From positions 1-64,000 of the forward strand of contig JAEEII010000287.1 of assembly GCA_016281295.1 (NCBI GenBank): a stretch of 64,000 bases of DNA, in the 5' to 3' direction. Of the stretch, positions 35,442 through 44,237 are shown in pieces. The translations under genes and the position numbers were made by a program. Under the pieces are notes generated by a model that was given only the letters and a program-made list of their open reading frames with translations, was not told the DNA's origin and did not search any database. This stretch comes from Bacteroidales bacterium (lineage in GTDB: Bacteria > Bacteroidota > Bacteroidia > Bacteroidales > F082). How positions within the stretch are numbered: the first letter of the stretch is position 1; each line of letters starts with the position of its first letter.

Positions 35442-35448
35442 ATTGTGT

Positions 35449-35456
35449 TATCTTTG
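35449..35456 (+). promoter_or_regulatory. -7 element of the recA promoter
   Basis: TATCTTTG 47 bases before the recA start codon. No well-spaced TTG is evident, and no LexA-type palindrome was recognised around it. Confidence 0.5.
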
Positions 35457-35503
35457 CAAAAAAGTACAAAAAGTGTAATAATAATAATTTAAAAAATACA
35501 ATT

Positions 35504-36532
35504 ATGACTACTGAAAAACTACAGGAAGATGCCCAAAGAATCAGACAGGAGAAGTTGAAAGCATTGGAAGCGACGCTGGGCAACATTGAGAAAAACTTTG
35601 GTAAGGGCAGCATTATGCGTTTAGGCGCTGAGGCTGAGAAAATGGAATCCATCTCCACGGGTTCTATCGGCTTGGATTATGCATTGGGTGTCGGCGGTCT
35701 GCCGAAGGGAAGAATCATAGAGATTTATGGCCCTGAGAGCTCTGGTAAGACCACCCTGGCTTTGCATGTCATCGCGGAATCCCAAAAGAAAGGCGGCATT
35801 GCTGCTTTCATCGATGCGGAACATGCGTTTGACCGTTTTTACGCAGCGAAGCTTGGCGTGGATGTCGAGAATCTGCTGATCTCACAACCCGACTATGGTG
35901 AGCAAGCCTTGGAGATTGCCGAGAACCTTATCCGATCGGGTGCCATCGATGTCATCGTGGTGGACTCTGTAGCGGCATTGACCCCCAAGAGTGAACTTGA
36001 AGGGGAGATGGGCGATAGCAAAATGGGACTCCAGGCTCGTTTGATGTCACAAGCCATGCGTAAACTCACCGCCACGATTAACAAAACTGGTTGCATCTGC
36101 ATCTTTATCAACCAACTCCGTGAAAAACTGGGCGTGCTATTCGGCAATCCCGAGACCACCACTGGCGGTAATGCCTTGAAGTTTTATAGCTCCGTGCGTC
36201 TCGATATCCGCAAAGTTAGCCAAATCAAAGATGGCGAGAATGTCACAGGCAGCCGTGTTAAGGTGAAGGTTGTGAAAAACAAAGTGGCTCCTCCGTTCCG
36301 GAAAGCTGAGTTCGACATCCTCTATGGAGAAGGTATTTCGCGCTCAGGCGAAATCGTTGACTTAGGCGTGGAGACTAACATCATCAAAAAGAGCGGTTCC
36401 TGGTTCAGCTATGGTGACTCCAAACTGGCTCAAGGACGCGATGCGGTGAAACGCCTTATCGAAGACAATCCGGAACTGGCTGATGAGCTGTCAGCGAAGA
36501 TCTTGGAGGCACTGGAACAAAACGAGCAATAA
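35504..36532 (+). CDS. recA: Recombinase RecA
   Basis: The homologous-recombination and SOS co-protease filament protein. 342 residues with Walker [30 protein letters not shown], the L2 region [12 protein letters not shown] and a C-terminal acidic tail. ATG 35504 gives the normal N-terminus; a longer frame from 35438 would run through the promoter. A TPR lipoprotein gene follows 6 bases after the stop. Confidence 0.98.
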   Translation: MTTEKLQEDAQRIRQEKLKALEATLGNIEKNFGKGSIMRLGAEAEKMESISTGSIGLDYALGVGGLPKGRIIEIYGPESSGKTTLALHVIAESQKKGGIAAFIDAEHAFDRFYAAKLGVDVENLLISQPDYGEQALEIAENLIRSGAIDVIVVDSVAALTPKSELEGEMGDSKMGLQARLMSQAMRKLTATINKTGCICIFINQLREKLGVLFGNPETTTGGNALKFYSSVRLDIRKVSQIKDGENVTGSRVKVKVVKNKVAPPFRKAEFDILYGEGISRSGEIVDLGVETNIIKKSGSWFSYGDSKLAQGRDAVKRLIEDNPELADELSAKILEALEQNEQ

Positions 36533-36538
36533 TAGGAT

Positions 36539-37585
36539 ATGATGAGAAGATTGCCTTTGTTGTGCCTCGGTTTGGCACTGATGGTGACGGCTTGCGAAAC
36601 CCATTCAAATAAACCGAAAGAGACCACGCCCCCTGAGGTCACTCGGCAGGATACCGTGGTGGACAGAGTTGCTCAATTAAGTGACTCCATTGCCATGGAT
36701 GAGACTCGTGAAGACCTCTATCTGGAACGCGCCAAAGTGTATTTAGCCAAGGAACAAATCGGTGCTGCCATGATGGATGTCAACCGTGCGATCGAGCTGA
36801 ATCCAAGGAATGTTGACGCCTTCTTGCTGCTTTCGGAACTGTATTATCAACTGGGCGATGCAGGCAATGTCACTGCCGCCTTGGATCGTGCCATGGAAAT
36901 CGACCCCTACGACAGTCGTCCTGTCGTCAAACAGGCGGAGATTAACCTGCTGATGCAGAACTATGACTTGGCCTTGGGCCATGTCAGCAACGCCTTGAAA
37001 CTTGGTAATTACAACCCAGAAGCTTACTTCGTTAGAGGTATGATTTATTTGGCAAAAAATGATACCGCGTCAGCATTGAAGAGCTTTATGATTTCCCGTG
37101 AACAAGACGCGGATTTCTATGAACCCCAACATGAAATCAATAAGATTTATGTGGCGCAAAACAATCCTCTGACAGAAGATTTTCTGCGTGCCACCGTGTC
37201 GCATTTCCCGAACAAAGCGCTTTCGCGTTACGAACTGGCTTTGTTCCTTCAAGATCATGGCGCCCCCGAAGAGGCTCTCGCTCATTATGATAGCTTGCTC
37301 ATGATCCAACCCGAAAATAGCAGATTCTTGTTTAATAAGGGATATGTGTACTTTGTGTATTTAGGCGACAACCAAAAGGCCTTGGATTATTTCAGCAAAT
37401 CCTTGGAGGTTGATCCGACTTATCTTGATGCCTTGTATAATAAAGGACACGTGCTGGAACAAATGGGTGATTACGTTCAAGCAAAAGCAATCTACAGTCA
37501 AGTGTTGAAGCAACAACCCAACTATACTTTAGCCATCGACGCTGTGAACAGAATCGCCAACCAGACGGAGGGAATTGAGAATTGA
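36539..37585 (+). CDS. TPR-repeat lipoprotein
   Basis: A 348-residue lipoprotein (LALMVTACETH) with about eight tetratricopeptide repeats, such as GAAMMDVNRAIELNPRNVDAF and QKALDYFSKSLEVDPTYLDALY. It is probably a periplasmic-side scaffold. The stop region overlaps a GAATTGAGAATTGAG repeat, so the last residues (EGIEN) may have been altered by the repeat. Confidence 0.85.
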   Translation: MMRRLPLLCLGLALMVTACETHSNKPKETTPPEVTRQDTVVDRVAQLSDSIAMDETREDLYLERAKVYLAKEQIGAAMMDVNRAIELNPRNVDAFLLLSELYYQLGDAGNVTAALDRAMEIDPYDSRPVVKQAEINLLMQNYDLALGHVSNALKLGNYNPEAYFVRGMIYLAKNDTASALKSFMISREQDADFYEPQHEINKIYVAQNNPLTEDFLRATVSHFPNKALSRYELALFLQDHGAPEEALAHYDSLLMIQPENSRFLFNKGYVYFVYLGDNQKALDYFSKSLEVDPTYLDALYNKGHVLEQMGDYVQAKAIYSQVLKQQPNYTLAIDAVNRIANQTEGIEN

Positions 37586-37595
37586 GAATTGAGAG
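37573..37595. repeat. GAATTGAGAATTGAG tandem repeat
   Basis: Three tandem GAATTGA units overlap the stop codon of the TPR lipoprotein gene. This is the cleanest copy of the short repeat family also found in hypB, the oxidoreductase gene and upstream of GH27. Confidence 0.7.
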
Positions 37596-37628
37596 GGTAG
37601 AGGTGAACTCAGTTAGTCACCTCTACCC
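37595..37628. terminator. Hairpin between convergent genes
   Basis: GGGTAGAGGTGA (37595-37606) pairs perfectly over 12 bp with TCACCTCTACCC (37617-37628). Only TTTAA follows, so it is a weak terminator on the plus strand. It separates the TPR gene from the phosphoglucomutase gene. Confidence 0.65.
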
Positions 37629-37635
37629 TTTAAAC

Positions 37636-39366
37636 TTATTTTGCAAGCAGATTTGCTGCTTCGTTGAGCTTGTGGTCTAAGGCAGTCATGGAGGATTCAA
37701 GGCTGCCTTCAATTTTTCCTTTCATGCTGAAATAGAACTTGATCTTTGGCTCGGTGCCAGAAGGTCGAATGCTGATTTTGGAGCCGCTCTCGGTAAAGAA
37801 CTGCAACACATCGCTCTTGGGGAGGTTTATAGCAGTGGTTTTACCGCTGATTAAATCTTTGGCTTCTAATGTTTTATAGTCTCTTATTTCAACTACTTTC
37901 TCACCATCTATTTCAGTGGGAGGAGTCTCGCGGAACTTGGCCATCATGGCTTTGATTTCCTCGGTGCCACTGATACCTTTCTTAGTAAGGGAAACGAGTT
38001 TTTCCTTATAGAGTCCGAACTCACGGTAGATGTCGAGGAGGAGTTCGTAGAAGGTCTTGCCTTGTTCAGCAGCCCAGGCCATGGCTTCGGCCAGGAGGCT
38101 GGTGGCGATGACGGCGTCTTTGTCGCGGACGAAGTCGCCGGCGAGGTAGCCGTAGCTTTCCTCACCGCCACCGATGAACTGTTTCTTGCCTTCGAGTTCA
38201 AGAATCTTGTCAGCGATATATTTGAATCCGGTGAGCACGTCGTAACGGTCAACGTTGTATTTCTTGGCGATTTCAAACAGCAGCTCTGTGGTGACGATGG
38301 TTTTCACGACGAACTCTTTGCCCGTGAGTTTTCCTAATTCGTTCCAACGGGTGAGCAGGTAATACAGGAACACGCTGGCGGCCTGGTTGCCGTTGAGGAG
38401 TACAAACTCGCCTTTCTCGTTTTTGACAGCCACACCTACGCGGTCAGCGTCTGGGTCGGTGGCCAACACCAAGTCTGCGTTGATTTCCTGGGCTTTCTTC
38501 ACAGCGAGAGCCATCGCAGCCGGTTCCTCGGGGTTGGGTGACTTCACGGTTGGAAAGTCGCCATCGACAATCATCTGTTCCTCGACACAATACACGTTTT
38601 CAAAGCCTTTGCGTCTCAGAATCTCTGGAACCAACCGACGACCAGTGCCGTGGATGGGTGTGTAAACAATCTTCAAGTCCTTATGTTTCTTGATGAGATC
38701 CAGGGAGAGGGAGAGTCCAAATACTTTATCGAGATAGATGTCGTCGAATTTCTCATCGAGCATGGTGATGAGGTCGGGGTTGCGTTTGAAGTTGACCAAA
38801 GAAGGATCCGTGATTTTCTCCACTTCGGCGATGACGTTTTTGTCATGAGGGCTCACTAACTGTCCTCCATCGTTCCAATAAGCTTTGTAGCCGTTATATT
38901 CTTTGGGGTTGTGTGAAGCGGTAACCATCACGCCGGCGTGGCAGTGCAGCTCACGTACCGCGAAGGAGAGTTCAGGGGTGGGGCGGAGGCAGTCGAAGAG
39001 AAAAACGTGGATGCCATTGGCCGACATGACATCAGCAGTGATGTTGGCGAAGGCCGGGCTGTTGTTGCGGCAGTCGTATGCAATGGCCACACGCAGCTCT
39101 TTTTCGTCGGGGTTCATCATGCGGATGTAGTTGGCAAAGCCTTGGGTTGCCATGGCCACCGTGTAGATGTTCATCCGGTTGGTGCCCACGCCCATGATGC
39201 CACGGAGTCCTCCCGTGCCGAATTCCAGGTTGCGATAGAAGCTCTCTGTCAACTCGTTGGGGTCGTTGTCAATCAGTTCCTGAACCTTTTTGCGGGTTTC
39301 TTCGTCATATTGTTCTGTGAGCCATGCTTGGGCTCGCTGCAGTATCTTGGGATCTACGTTCATCAT
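37636..39366 (-). CDS. Phosphoglucomutase/phosphomannomutase family phospho-sugar mutase
   Basis: A 576-residue alpha-D-phosphohexomutase of the long (PgcA-like) type. It has GTGGLRG near the start, the phosphoserine loop VTASHNPKEYNGYK, metal site DPDADRVG, sugar loop GGEESYG and the phosphate-binding IRPSGTEPKIKFY. It interconverts hexose 1- and 6-phosphates and would link the galactose operon's sugar-1-phosphate to glycolysis. It starts 37 bases after rfbD. Confidence 0.93.
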   Translation of the reverse strand: MMNVDPKILQRAQAWLTEQYDEETRKKVQELIDNDPNELTESFYRNLEFGTGGLRGIMGVGTNRMNIYTVAMATQGFANYIRMMNPDEKELRVAIAYDCRNNSPAFANITADVMSANGIHVFLFDCLRPTPELSFAVRELHCHAGVMVTASHNPKEYNGYKAYWNDGGQLVSPHDKNVIAEVEKITDPSLVNFKRNPDLITMLDEKFDDIYLDKVFGLSLSLDLIKKHKDLKIVYTPIHGTGRRLVPEILRRKGFENVYCVEEQMIVDGDFPTVKSPNPEEPAAMALAVKKAQEINADLVLATDPDADRVGVAVKNEKGEFVLLNGNQAASVFLYYLLTRWNELGKLTGKEFVVKTIVTTELLFEIAKKYNVDRYDVLTGFKYIADKILELEGKKQFIGGGEESYGYLAGDFVRDKDAVIATSLLAEAMAWAAEQGKTFYELLLDIYREFGLYKEKLVSLTKKGISGTEEIKAMMAKFRETPPTEIDGEKVVEIRDYKTLEAKDLISGKTTAINLPKSDVLQFFTESGSKISIRPSGTEPKIKFYFSMKGKIEGSLESSMTALDHKLNEAANLLAK

Positions 39367-39403
39367 AATCTGTTCTGTTAGTGGTTAAATAGTTAATAGC
39401 AAA

Positions 39404-40285
39404 TTAGAGGTTTTGTTCTTTTTGTTTCGATTCCAGTTCTCTGATGCATCGTTCAAGGCTGTCTTTCCAAAACGGGATGTCGATGCCGAGTGTCTCTTTG
39501 ATTTTGGTTTTGTCGAGAACGCTATAGGCGGGTCGAGTGGCCTTGGTGGGATATTGGTCAGTGGTTATGGGCGTCACGTGGCAGTCTTTTCCAGCAATCT
39601 CAAAAACGGCTGCGGCGAATTGGTCCCACGTAGTCACGCCTTCGTTGGTGAAATGAAAAACCTCATGGGGTTGGCTTTCTCCATAATGCTCGACGATTCT
39701 CATGAGTGCTTGTGCCAGGTCACCGGCCCATGTGGGGGTACCTTGTTGGTCACAGACCACGCTCACGTTGTCGCGGGAATCCGCCAGTTGGAGCATGGTT
39801 TTGACGAAGTTCTTGCCTGTTGAGGAGTAGAGCCAGGCGGTACGGACAATACAATAGCGGCATCCGGATTCTTGGATGGCTTTTTCTCCTTGGAGTTTGG
39901 TCTTTCCATACACTGAGCTTGGTCCGGTGGGGTCGTCCTCACGGTAAGGACGCGAGCCTTTCCCGTCAAAGACATAGTCGGTGGAGATGTGGATGAGTAA
40001 GGCCTCTCGTTTCAAGCAGCATTCTGCCAGTACTTTGGAAGCCATCACATTCACCTTCTCGGCCAGCTCAGGCTCGTCCTCCGCTCGGTCAACAGCTGTG
40101 TAGGCCGCACAGTTGATACAACAATCGATTTGGTTTTCAGTGAAGAAGCGTTCAGTGGCGTTTCGATCGGTGATGTCCAATGTGTCGATGTCGGTAAAGA
40201 ACCAGTGGTTTTTGGTGTCTTCAGCTGAGATTTTCCGTATCTCAGTGCCGAGTTGACCGTAACAACCTGTGACAGCAATATTCAT
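39404..40285 (-). CDS. rfbD: dTDP-4-dehydrorhamnose reductase
   Basis: Last step of dTDP-L-rhamnose synthesis. The 293-residue SDR protein has the Rossmann motif GCYGQLGTEI, the ISTDYVFDG strand with YGKTKLQGE (catalytic Tyr-x3-Lys) and RTAWLYSSTGKNFVKTM. RfbA, B and C are not in the window. Confidence 0.93.
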   Translation of the reverse strand: MNIAVTGCYGQLGTEIRKISAEDTKNHWFFTDIDTLDITDRNATERFFTENQIDCCINCAAYTAVDRAEDEPELAEKVNVMASKVLAECCLKREALLIHISTDYVFDGKGSRPYREDDPTGPSSVYGKTKLQGEKAIQESGCRYCIVRTAWLYSSTGKNFVKTMLQLADSRDNVSVVCDQQGTPTWAGDLAQALMRIVEHYGESQPHEVFHFTNEGVTTWDQFAAAVFEIAGKDCHVTPITTDQYPTKATRPAYSVLDKTKIKETLGIDIPFWKDSLERCIRELESKQKEQNL

Positions 40286-40297
40286 GGGTGGTGTTTT

Positions 40298-41011
40298 TTA
40301 CTCGTCGAAAGATTTGAGAAGATTGGTCTGATAGAGGTGTTTCTTAACGTTTTCAAATTGATAGGACACGCTGGTCCAGATGTCAATTTGTTTCTTGAAC
40401 CCCAGGATGTTCTTGGTGGTGACGCGGTGTGCTTCGTCCAAATGATGATGCACAGTGCCTGAGGTGCCTACAAAGAAGGGGCGATTGCATTCGTGGCTGA
40501 TGGCTTTGGCTTTGTCGATAGTGGATCCTATCCACACGATTTGGTCGAAGTCTTGTTCTGAAGCGACTTTGGTGCCCATGATGTTGCCCTTGTCGATGCC
40601 GATTGAGAAATTAATGTGGCAGTGTTGCTCGAATATCTCTCTGAGTTTGTTGCTGAAAAGGTCAGCGGTCATGAGGGCGACATCCACGGCGTATGCAACT
40701 TCATGTTGTTCTTTGGGATAAATCAGCAGGAAGCTCTCTGGTGTGTAGCAGTTAAAGATTCCGCCGGTTGTCTTTGCAACTTCCCGAAGGACGTGAAAAT
40801 ACATCTTGTAAATACGGGTGGTGAGTCGTTTTCCGGTTTTAAGCAGGGTGGATAAGTTCTTAATCTCAAAAAAAAGCACAGTGGCATCCATGACGATGCC
40901 GCTGCATTCATAGTCCAATGCTTTTGCGTTTTCAGTGCCTTTTTCGTAGGAATAGTTGAACTCAACTTTTGCGAGTTCTGAAATTTTGGCTGTTAGTTTT
41001 TCAATTAGCAT
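40298..41011 (-). CDS. Degenerate class III adenylate/guanylate cyclase homologue
   Basis: About 237 residues. The pattern of a class III cyclase homology domain is clear, but key residues are changed. FFEIKNL replaces the usual FFDIxxF first metal Asp by Glu. The second GD is replaced by PE (CYTPESFLLIYP). FSIGIDKGNIMG and VWIGSTIDKAKAIS match the later RxGI and GxxVNxAARL motifs, with the transition-state Asn changed to Asp. It may bind a nucleotide without cyclase activity. ATG 41011 is preferred to a TTG at 41035. It starts a probable operon with rfbD and the mutase. Confidence 0.68.
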   Translation of the reverse strand: MLIEKLTAKISELAKVEFNYSYEKGTENAKALDYECSGIVMDATVLFFEIKNLSTLLKTGKRLTTRIYKMYFHVLREVAKTTGGIFNCYTPESFLLIYPKEQHEVAYAVDVALMTADLFSNKLREIFEQHCHINFSIGIDKGNIMGTKVASEQDFDQIVWIGSTIDKAKAISHECNRPFFVGTSGTVHHHLDEAHRVTTKNILGFKKQIDIWTSVSYQFENVKKHLYQTNLLKSFDE

Positions 41012-41033
41012 ATTGCAAATGTTTTTTTCCGCC

Positions 41034-41067
41034 AAAAAAAGAGGATGATCGTATTAGGATCATCCTC
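41034..41067 (-). terminator. Intrinsic terminator of yebC
   Basis: GAGGATGATC/GATCATCCTC stem of 10 bp with loop CTAATAC on the minus strand, followed by seven T residues. Confidence 0.85.
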
Positions 41068-41085
41068 TAGTTTTATAGGTTGATA

Positions 41086-41814
41086 TTATTCCATGTTGGT
41101 GTAAACAGCTTGAACGTCTTCGTCTTCATCAAGCTTGTCGAGGAATTTTTCAATTTCCACCATCTGGTCGTCGGTGAAACTGACAGTGCTGTTAGGGAAC
41201 CTTTGGAGGTTAGCTTTAATGATGTTGATCTTGCGTTCTTCGAGTGCGTCGTGCATGGTGCCGTAATCGGTCCAGGCAGTGTAAACCGTAGTGGTGGTGG
41301 TGCCTTCTTCTTCATCGGTCTCGGTGACGATTTCGTCAAGGCCATAGTCGATGAGTTCAAGTTCGAGTTCGTCCTTGTCCATGCCGGCGGGCATTTCAAT
41401 CTCGAAGACCGCTTTGCGGGTGAACATGAATTCCAGGGAACCCATAGGAAGGAAGGAGCCTCCGCATTTGTTGAAGTAGGACTTTACATTGGCCACGGTA
41501 CGGGTGGTGTTGTCAGTGGCGCAGTCCACCATGCATTGGATGCCGAATGGGCCTTTGCCTTCGTAGGTGATTTCCACCAGGTTAGCGGCGTCTTTGTCAG
41601 TGGCGCGTTTGATGGCGGCATCGATGTTGTCCTTAGGCATGTTTTCCGCTTTGGCGTTCAGGATGGCCTGGCGGAGTTTGGGGTTCATATCAGGATCAGG
41701 ACCGCCTTCTTTGGCAGCAATGGTAATTAATTTTCCGAGTTTGGGGAATACTCTTGACATGTGTCCCCATCTTTTCATCTTAGCCGCTTTGCGGTATTCA
41801 AATGCTCTTCCCAT
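41086..41814 (-). CDS. YebC/PmpR family transcriptional or translational regulator
   Basis: A 242-residue TACO1/YebC protein. The N-terminus MGRAFEYRKAAKMKRW and NPKLRQAILNAKAENMPKDNIDAAI are family hallmarks. Members bind DNA or help the ribosome through difficult sequences such as polyproline. It is monocistronic, with its own promoter and terminator. Confidence 0.94.
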   Translation of the reverse strand: MGRAFEYRKAAKMKRWGHMSRVFPKLGKLITIAAKEGGPDPDMNPKLRQAILNAKAENMPKDNIDAAIKRATDKDAANLVEITYEGKGPFGIQCMVDCATDNTTRTVANVKSYFNKCGGSFLPMGSLEFMFTRKAVFEIEMPAGMDKDELELELIDYGLDEIVTETDEEEGTTTTTVYTAWTDYGTMHDALEERKINIIKANLQRFPNSTVSFTDDQMVEIEKFLDKLDEDEDVQAVYTNME

Positions 41815-41854
41815 AGTATAGTATGTATTATTTCTTGATTTTAGATTTGAAGCG

Positions 41855-41862
41855 CAAAGATA
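41855..41862 (-). promoter_or_regulatory. -7 element of the yebC promoter
   Basis: TATCTTTG on the minus strand, 40 bases before the start codon. Confidence 0.5.
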
Positions 41863-41875
41863 ATAATATTTTTTT

Positions 41876-41883
41876 TAATTTCG
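41876..41883 (+). promoter_or_regulatory. -7-like element before the phosphatase-like gene
   Basis: TAATTTCG, a one-base variant of TAnnTTTG, 18 bases before the start codon and divergent from the yebC promoter. Confidence 0.35.
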
Positions 41884-41901
41884 CAAAGAAATTTCTTAAA
41901 C

Positions 41902-42243
41902 ATGAAAATCCTTGTTTTGACAGAGCATGACGACTGCTGTGGGCCGATGGCCGCGGCCTTTCTGCGTGATTATTCCGAGAAGCTTACTGTGGCATCGGCA
42001 GGGTACAAACCGTCCTCAGGATTTCCTGCCTTGCTGGTCGAAGTCATGCGTGAGTGTTTGATTGACATGAGGGGTTATTTGCCTAAGGATGTGTCCTCTG
42101 TGGATGTCAAGGACTACGACTTTATTTATGAGTGTCCTGACATGCCTTGCCCGGCGGACTTGGATGCTTGCCGGGTACTTTGCGATTTTATCAAAAACGA
42201 GGCTTTCCTTTTTTTCCGGTCGGTTAGTTCCTCGAAGCAATAA
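41902..42243 (+). CDS. Low-molecular-weight phosphatase/ArsC-like protein with broken P-loop
   Basis: A 113-residue protein. Its start MKILVLTEHDDCCGPMAAAFLRDY and VASAGYKPS align with the arsenate-reductase/LMW phosphatase fold, whose P-loop is normally C-x5-R. Here the loop is DCCGPMAAAF: a Cys pair is present but the Arg that binds the phosphate is gone. It is about 20-30 residues shorter than active relatives, and the late DPF/DPW-type Asp region is replaced by CPDMPCPADL. It may be a binding or redox protein, not a phosphatase. Confidence 0.6.
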   Translation: MKILVLTEHDDCCGPMAAAFLRDYSEKLTVASAGYKPSSGFPALLVEVMRECLIDMRGYLPKDVSSVDVKDYDFIYECPDMPCPADLDACRVLCDFIKNEAFLFFRSVSSSKQ

Positions 42244-42271
42244 AAAAAAGCCGCTTGAAAGCGGCTTTTTT
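42242..42271. terminator. Bidirectional intrinsic terminator
   Basis: GCCGCTT-GA-AAGCGGC stem flanked by eight A on one side and six T on the other. It serves the phosphatase-like gene (+) and rpsP (-). Confidence 0.9.
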
Positions 42272-42296
42272 ATGCGATTCAGAAGATTTACTTTGA

Positions 42297-42857
42297 TTAA
42301 GCTTCAGTGTTTTCAGCTGGAGCCTCGGCGGGAGCCTCTTCAGCAGGGGTCTCAGCAGCCTGTGCGGCAGCTTCCTCAGCTTTCTTGGCTTCCAGCTCGG
42401 CAAGTCTCTTCTTAGCAAGTTCTTCAGCGCGGGCTTCATTGACTTTCTTCTCGGCATCCAAACGGGTCTTCTTTTCGCCTCTGACCTTTTCTTCTTTGGC
42501 TTTGACGATCTCGGCCATCTTGGCTTCCTTTTCCTTCATCCAGTTTTGGAACTTGACTTCGGCTTGCTCCTCAGTCATAGCGCCTTTCTTGACACCCTGG
42601 AGGAGGTGATACTTCAGCATCACACCTTTCTTGGAAAGCAGGGAACGCACGGTGTCCGTCGGGACAGCGCCGACCGTGTACCAATACAAGGCGCGGTCAA
42701 ACTTCAAGTTGATCTGAGCAGGGTCAGCAACTGGGTTGTAGGTACCGATTTTTTCAATGAATCTACCGTCACGTGGGGAACGGCCATCAGCAATTACAAT
42801 GTGATAGAAAGGCTGGCCTTTCTTACCATGTCTTTGCAATCTGATTTTTGCTGGCAT
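42297..42857 (-). CDS. rpsP: 30S ribosomal protein S16 with long Ala/Glu tail
   Basis: Residues 1-80 are S16 ([42 protein letters not shown] is typical, ending near [15 protein letters not shown]). A ~100-residue Lys/Ala/Glu-rich helical extension makes the protein 186 residues, more than twice the usual ~80. Such tails are frequent in Bacteroidota. It is monocistronic with a strong promoter. Confidence 0.95.
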   Translation of the reverse strand: MPAKIRLQRHGKKGQPFYHIVIADGRSPRDGRFIEKIGTYNPVADPAQINLKFDRALYWYTVGAVPTDTVRSLLSKKGVMLKYHLLQGVKKGAMTEEQAEVKFQNWMKEKEAKMAEIVKAKEEKVRGEKKTRLDAEKKVNEARAEELAKKRLAELEAKKAEEAAAQAAETPAEEAPAEAPAENTEA

Positions 42858-42923
42858 AACTAATTTTGTTGTTTTAAGTTGATTATAAATGAATTAACTA
42901 AAACCTACCCGAGGTTTCGGCTG

Positions 42924-42953
42924 CAAAAGTACAACTTTTTATTGAATTGACAA
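42924..42953 (-). promoter_or_regulatory. Promoter of rpsP
   Basis: Minus-strand TTG (42953-42951), 19 bases, TACTTTTG (42931-42924). The ~60-nt leader contains a small CCGA/TCGG hairpin that could be a regulatory site. Confidence 0.7.
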
Positions 42954-43008
42954 TCAGGAAGGAAGGTTTTTTTTTCACGTCACAGTCGCATAATCGCTTG
43001 ACAATCCC

Positions 43009-43016
43009 TATTTTTG
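43009..43016 (+). promoter_or_regulatory. -7 element of the DMT transporter gene
   Basis: TATTTTTG 16 bases before the start codon. Confidence 0.45.
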
Positions 43017-43032
43017 CGCAGTTTTTAATAGG

Positions 43033-43914
43033 ATGGAAAAGAAAAAAAGCCTTCATTGGGGTTATCTCGCGGGCATCATCTCGGGCATCACATACGGGAT
43101 GAATCCGCTTTTTGGTGTTCCAGTTATCAATAAGGGACTGGATGTCAACTCGTTGTTATTTTATCGTTATGGCGTTGCCACCTTGCTGATGCTGGCCTTT
43201 ATGCTGGTGGCTAAAAAACAGATCCGCATCACCTGGAAGCAGTTCGGGCTGATGGTCATCTTGGGCGTTTTGTTCACGGGATGTAGCATCACGCTTTTCG
43301 AGGCCTATAAATACATTCCTTCAGGGATCGCGACTAGCATCCTTTATGTTTATCCTATCATGGTGGCTCTGATCATGATGTTGCTCGGTCAGTTTCCAAG
43401 TTGGCAGACCTGGGTCTCAATTTTTGCGGGTGTTGCCGGGGCTGTGTTGCTTTCACTGAAAGGCGGAGGCGGCTTCATCGATTGGAAGGGCATTGCCTTG
43501 GTGGTGGCCTCTGGCTTGTGTTATACCTTATTTATTGTAATTGTCAACCAAAGCAAGTCGGTGAAGTCGTTGCCTAATTTGACACTGACTTTTTATTGTT
43601 TTCTCATCGGATCTTTGATGTTGTTTGTGCGCTCAGGTTTCGGTGTTGGGCTGAATCCCGTCCCCGACGCGGTTAGCTGGCTGAATGTGTTAGGTTTAGC
43701 TATCCTTCCGACGGCTATTGCTACCATCACATTGGCGGCTGCCACCAAAGCCGTGGGCGCTACCAAGTGTTCTGTGTTGGGAATCCTTGAGCCTTTGACG
43801 GCCATCTTCATTGGCACCCTGGTCTTCAACGAACCCTTTACCTTGAATGTGGCCATCGGTGTGGTACTGATTTTATTTGCTATATTGTTTATGATATTAT
43901 CAGAGAAAAAATGA
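43033..43914 (+). CDS. DMT superfamily (EamA) transporter
   Basis: A 293-residue permease with ten hydrophobic helices in two EamA repeats. GITYGMNPLFGVPVINKG near the start and GATKCSVLGILEPLTAIFIGTLVFNEPF in the second half are typical. The substrate is unknown. The next gene follows 4 bases after the stop, so they are co-transcribed. Confidence 0.9.
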   Translation: MEKKKSLHWGYLAGIISGITYGMNPLFGVPVINKGLDVNSLLFYRYGVATLLMLAFMLVAKKQIRITWKQFGLMVILGVLFTGCSITLFEAYKYIPSGIATSILYVYPIMVALIMMLLGQFPSWQTWVSIFAGVAGAVLLSLKGGGGFIDWKGIALVVASGLCYTLFIVIVNQSKSVKSLPNLTLTFYCFLIGSLMLFVRSGFGVGLNPVPDAVSWLNVLGLAILPTAIATITLAAATKAVGATKCSVLGILEPLTAIFIGTLVFNEPFTLNVAIGVVLILFAILFMILSEKK

Positions 43915-43918
43915 TTAT

Positions 43919-44218
43919 ATGAATAATGTACGTATTACTGCAATCCGACAAACGGTTTATCCTGATTTAATGGAGAAATACGAAAACCCCATCGAACATA
44001 CCTGTGATGTGAGGGAAGGGGACCAATGGATTTCCATTGACGGGCATTGTCCTGAAGGGATGTGCCCATCGGCTTGGGATTCCATGAGACCTTTTGTGGA
44101 GGCTTTGGCTCGTGGTGAAGGAAACTTCTACGATGGCTGGATGCAGAATCCCATGAGTGCCATGATCAGTTGTAATGATGGCTTTAGGCCTTTCAGCTTT
44201 TACATCGAAGTGATATGA
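43919..44218 (+). CDS. TIGR04076 family small protein
   Basis: A 99-residue Cys-containing cytoplasmic protein (EHTCDVREGDQWI, HCPEGMCPSAWDSMRPFV, MISCNDGFRPFSFYIE), a pattern I know from TIGR04076. The function is unknown. The conserved cysteines suggest a metal or thiol role. Confidence 0.82.
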   Translation: MNNVRITAIRQTVYPDLMEKYENPIEHTCDVREGDQWISIDGHCPEGMCPSAWDSMRPFVEALARGEGNFYDGWMQNPMSAMISCNDGFRPFSFYIEVI

Positions 44219-44237
44219 GCTTCTTCCAGTTATTTCT

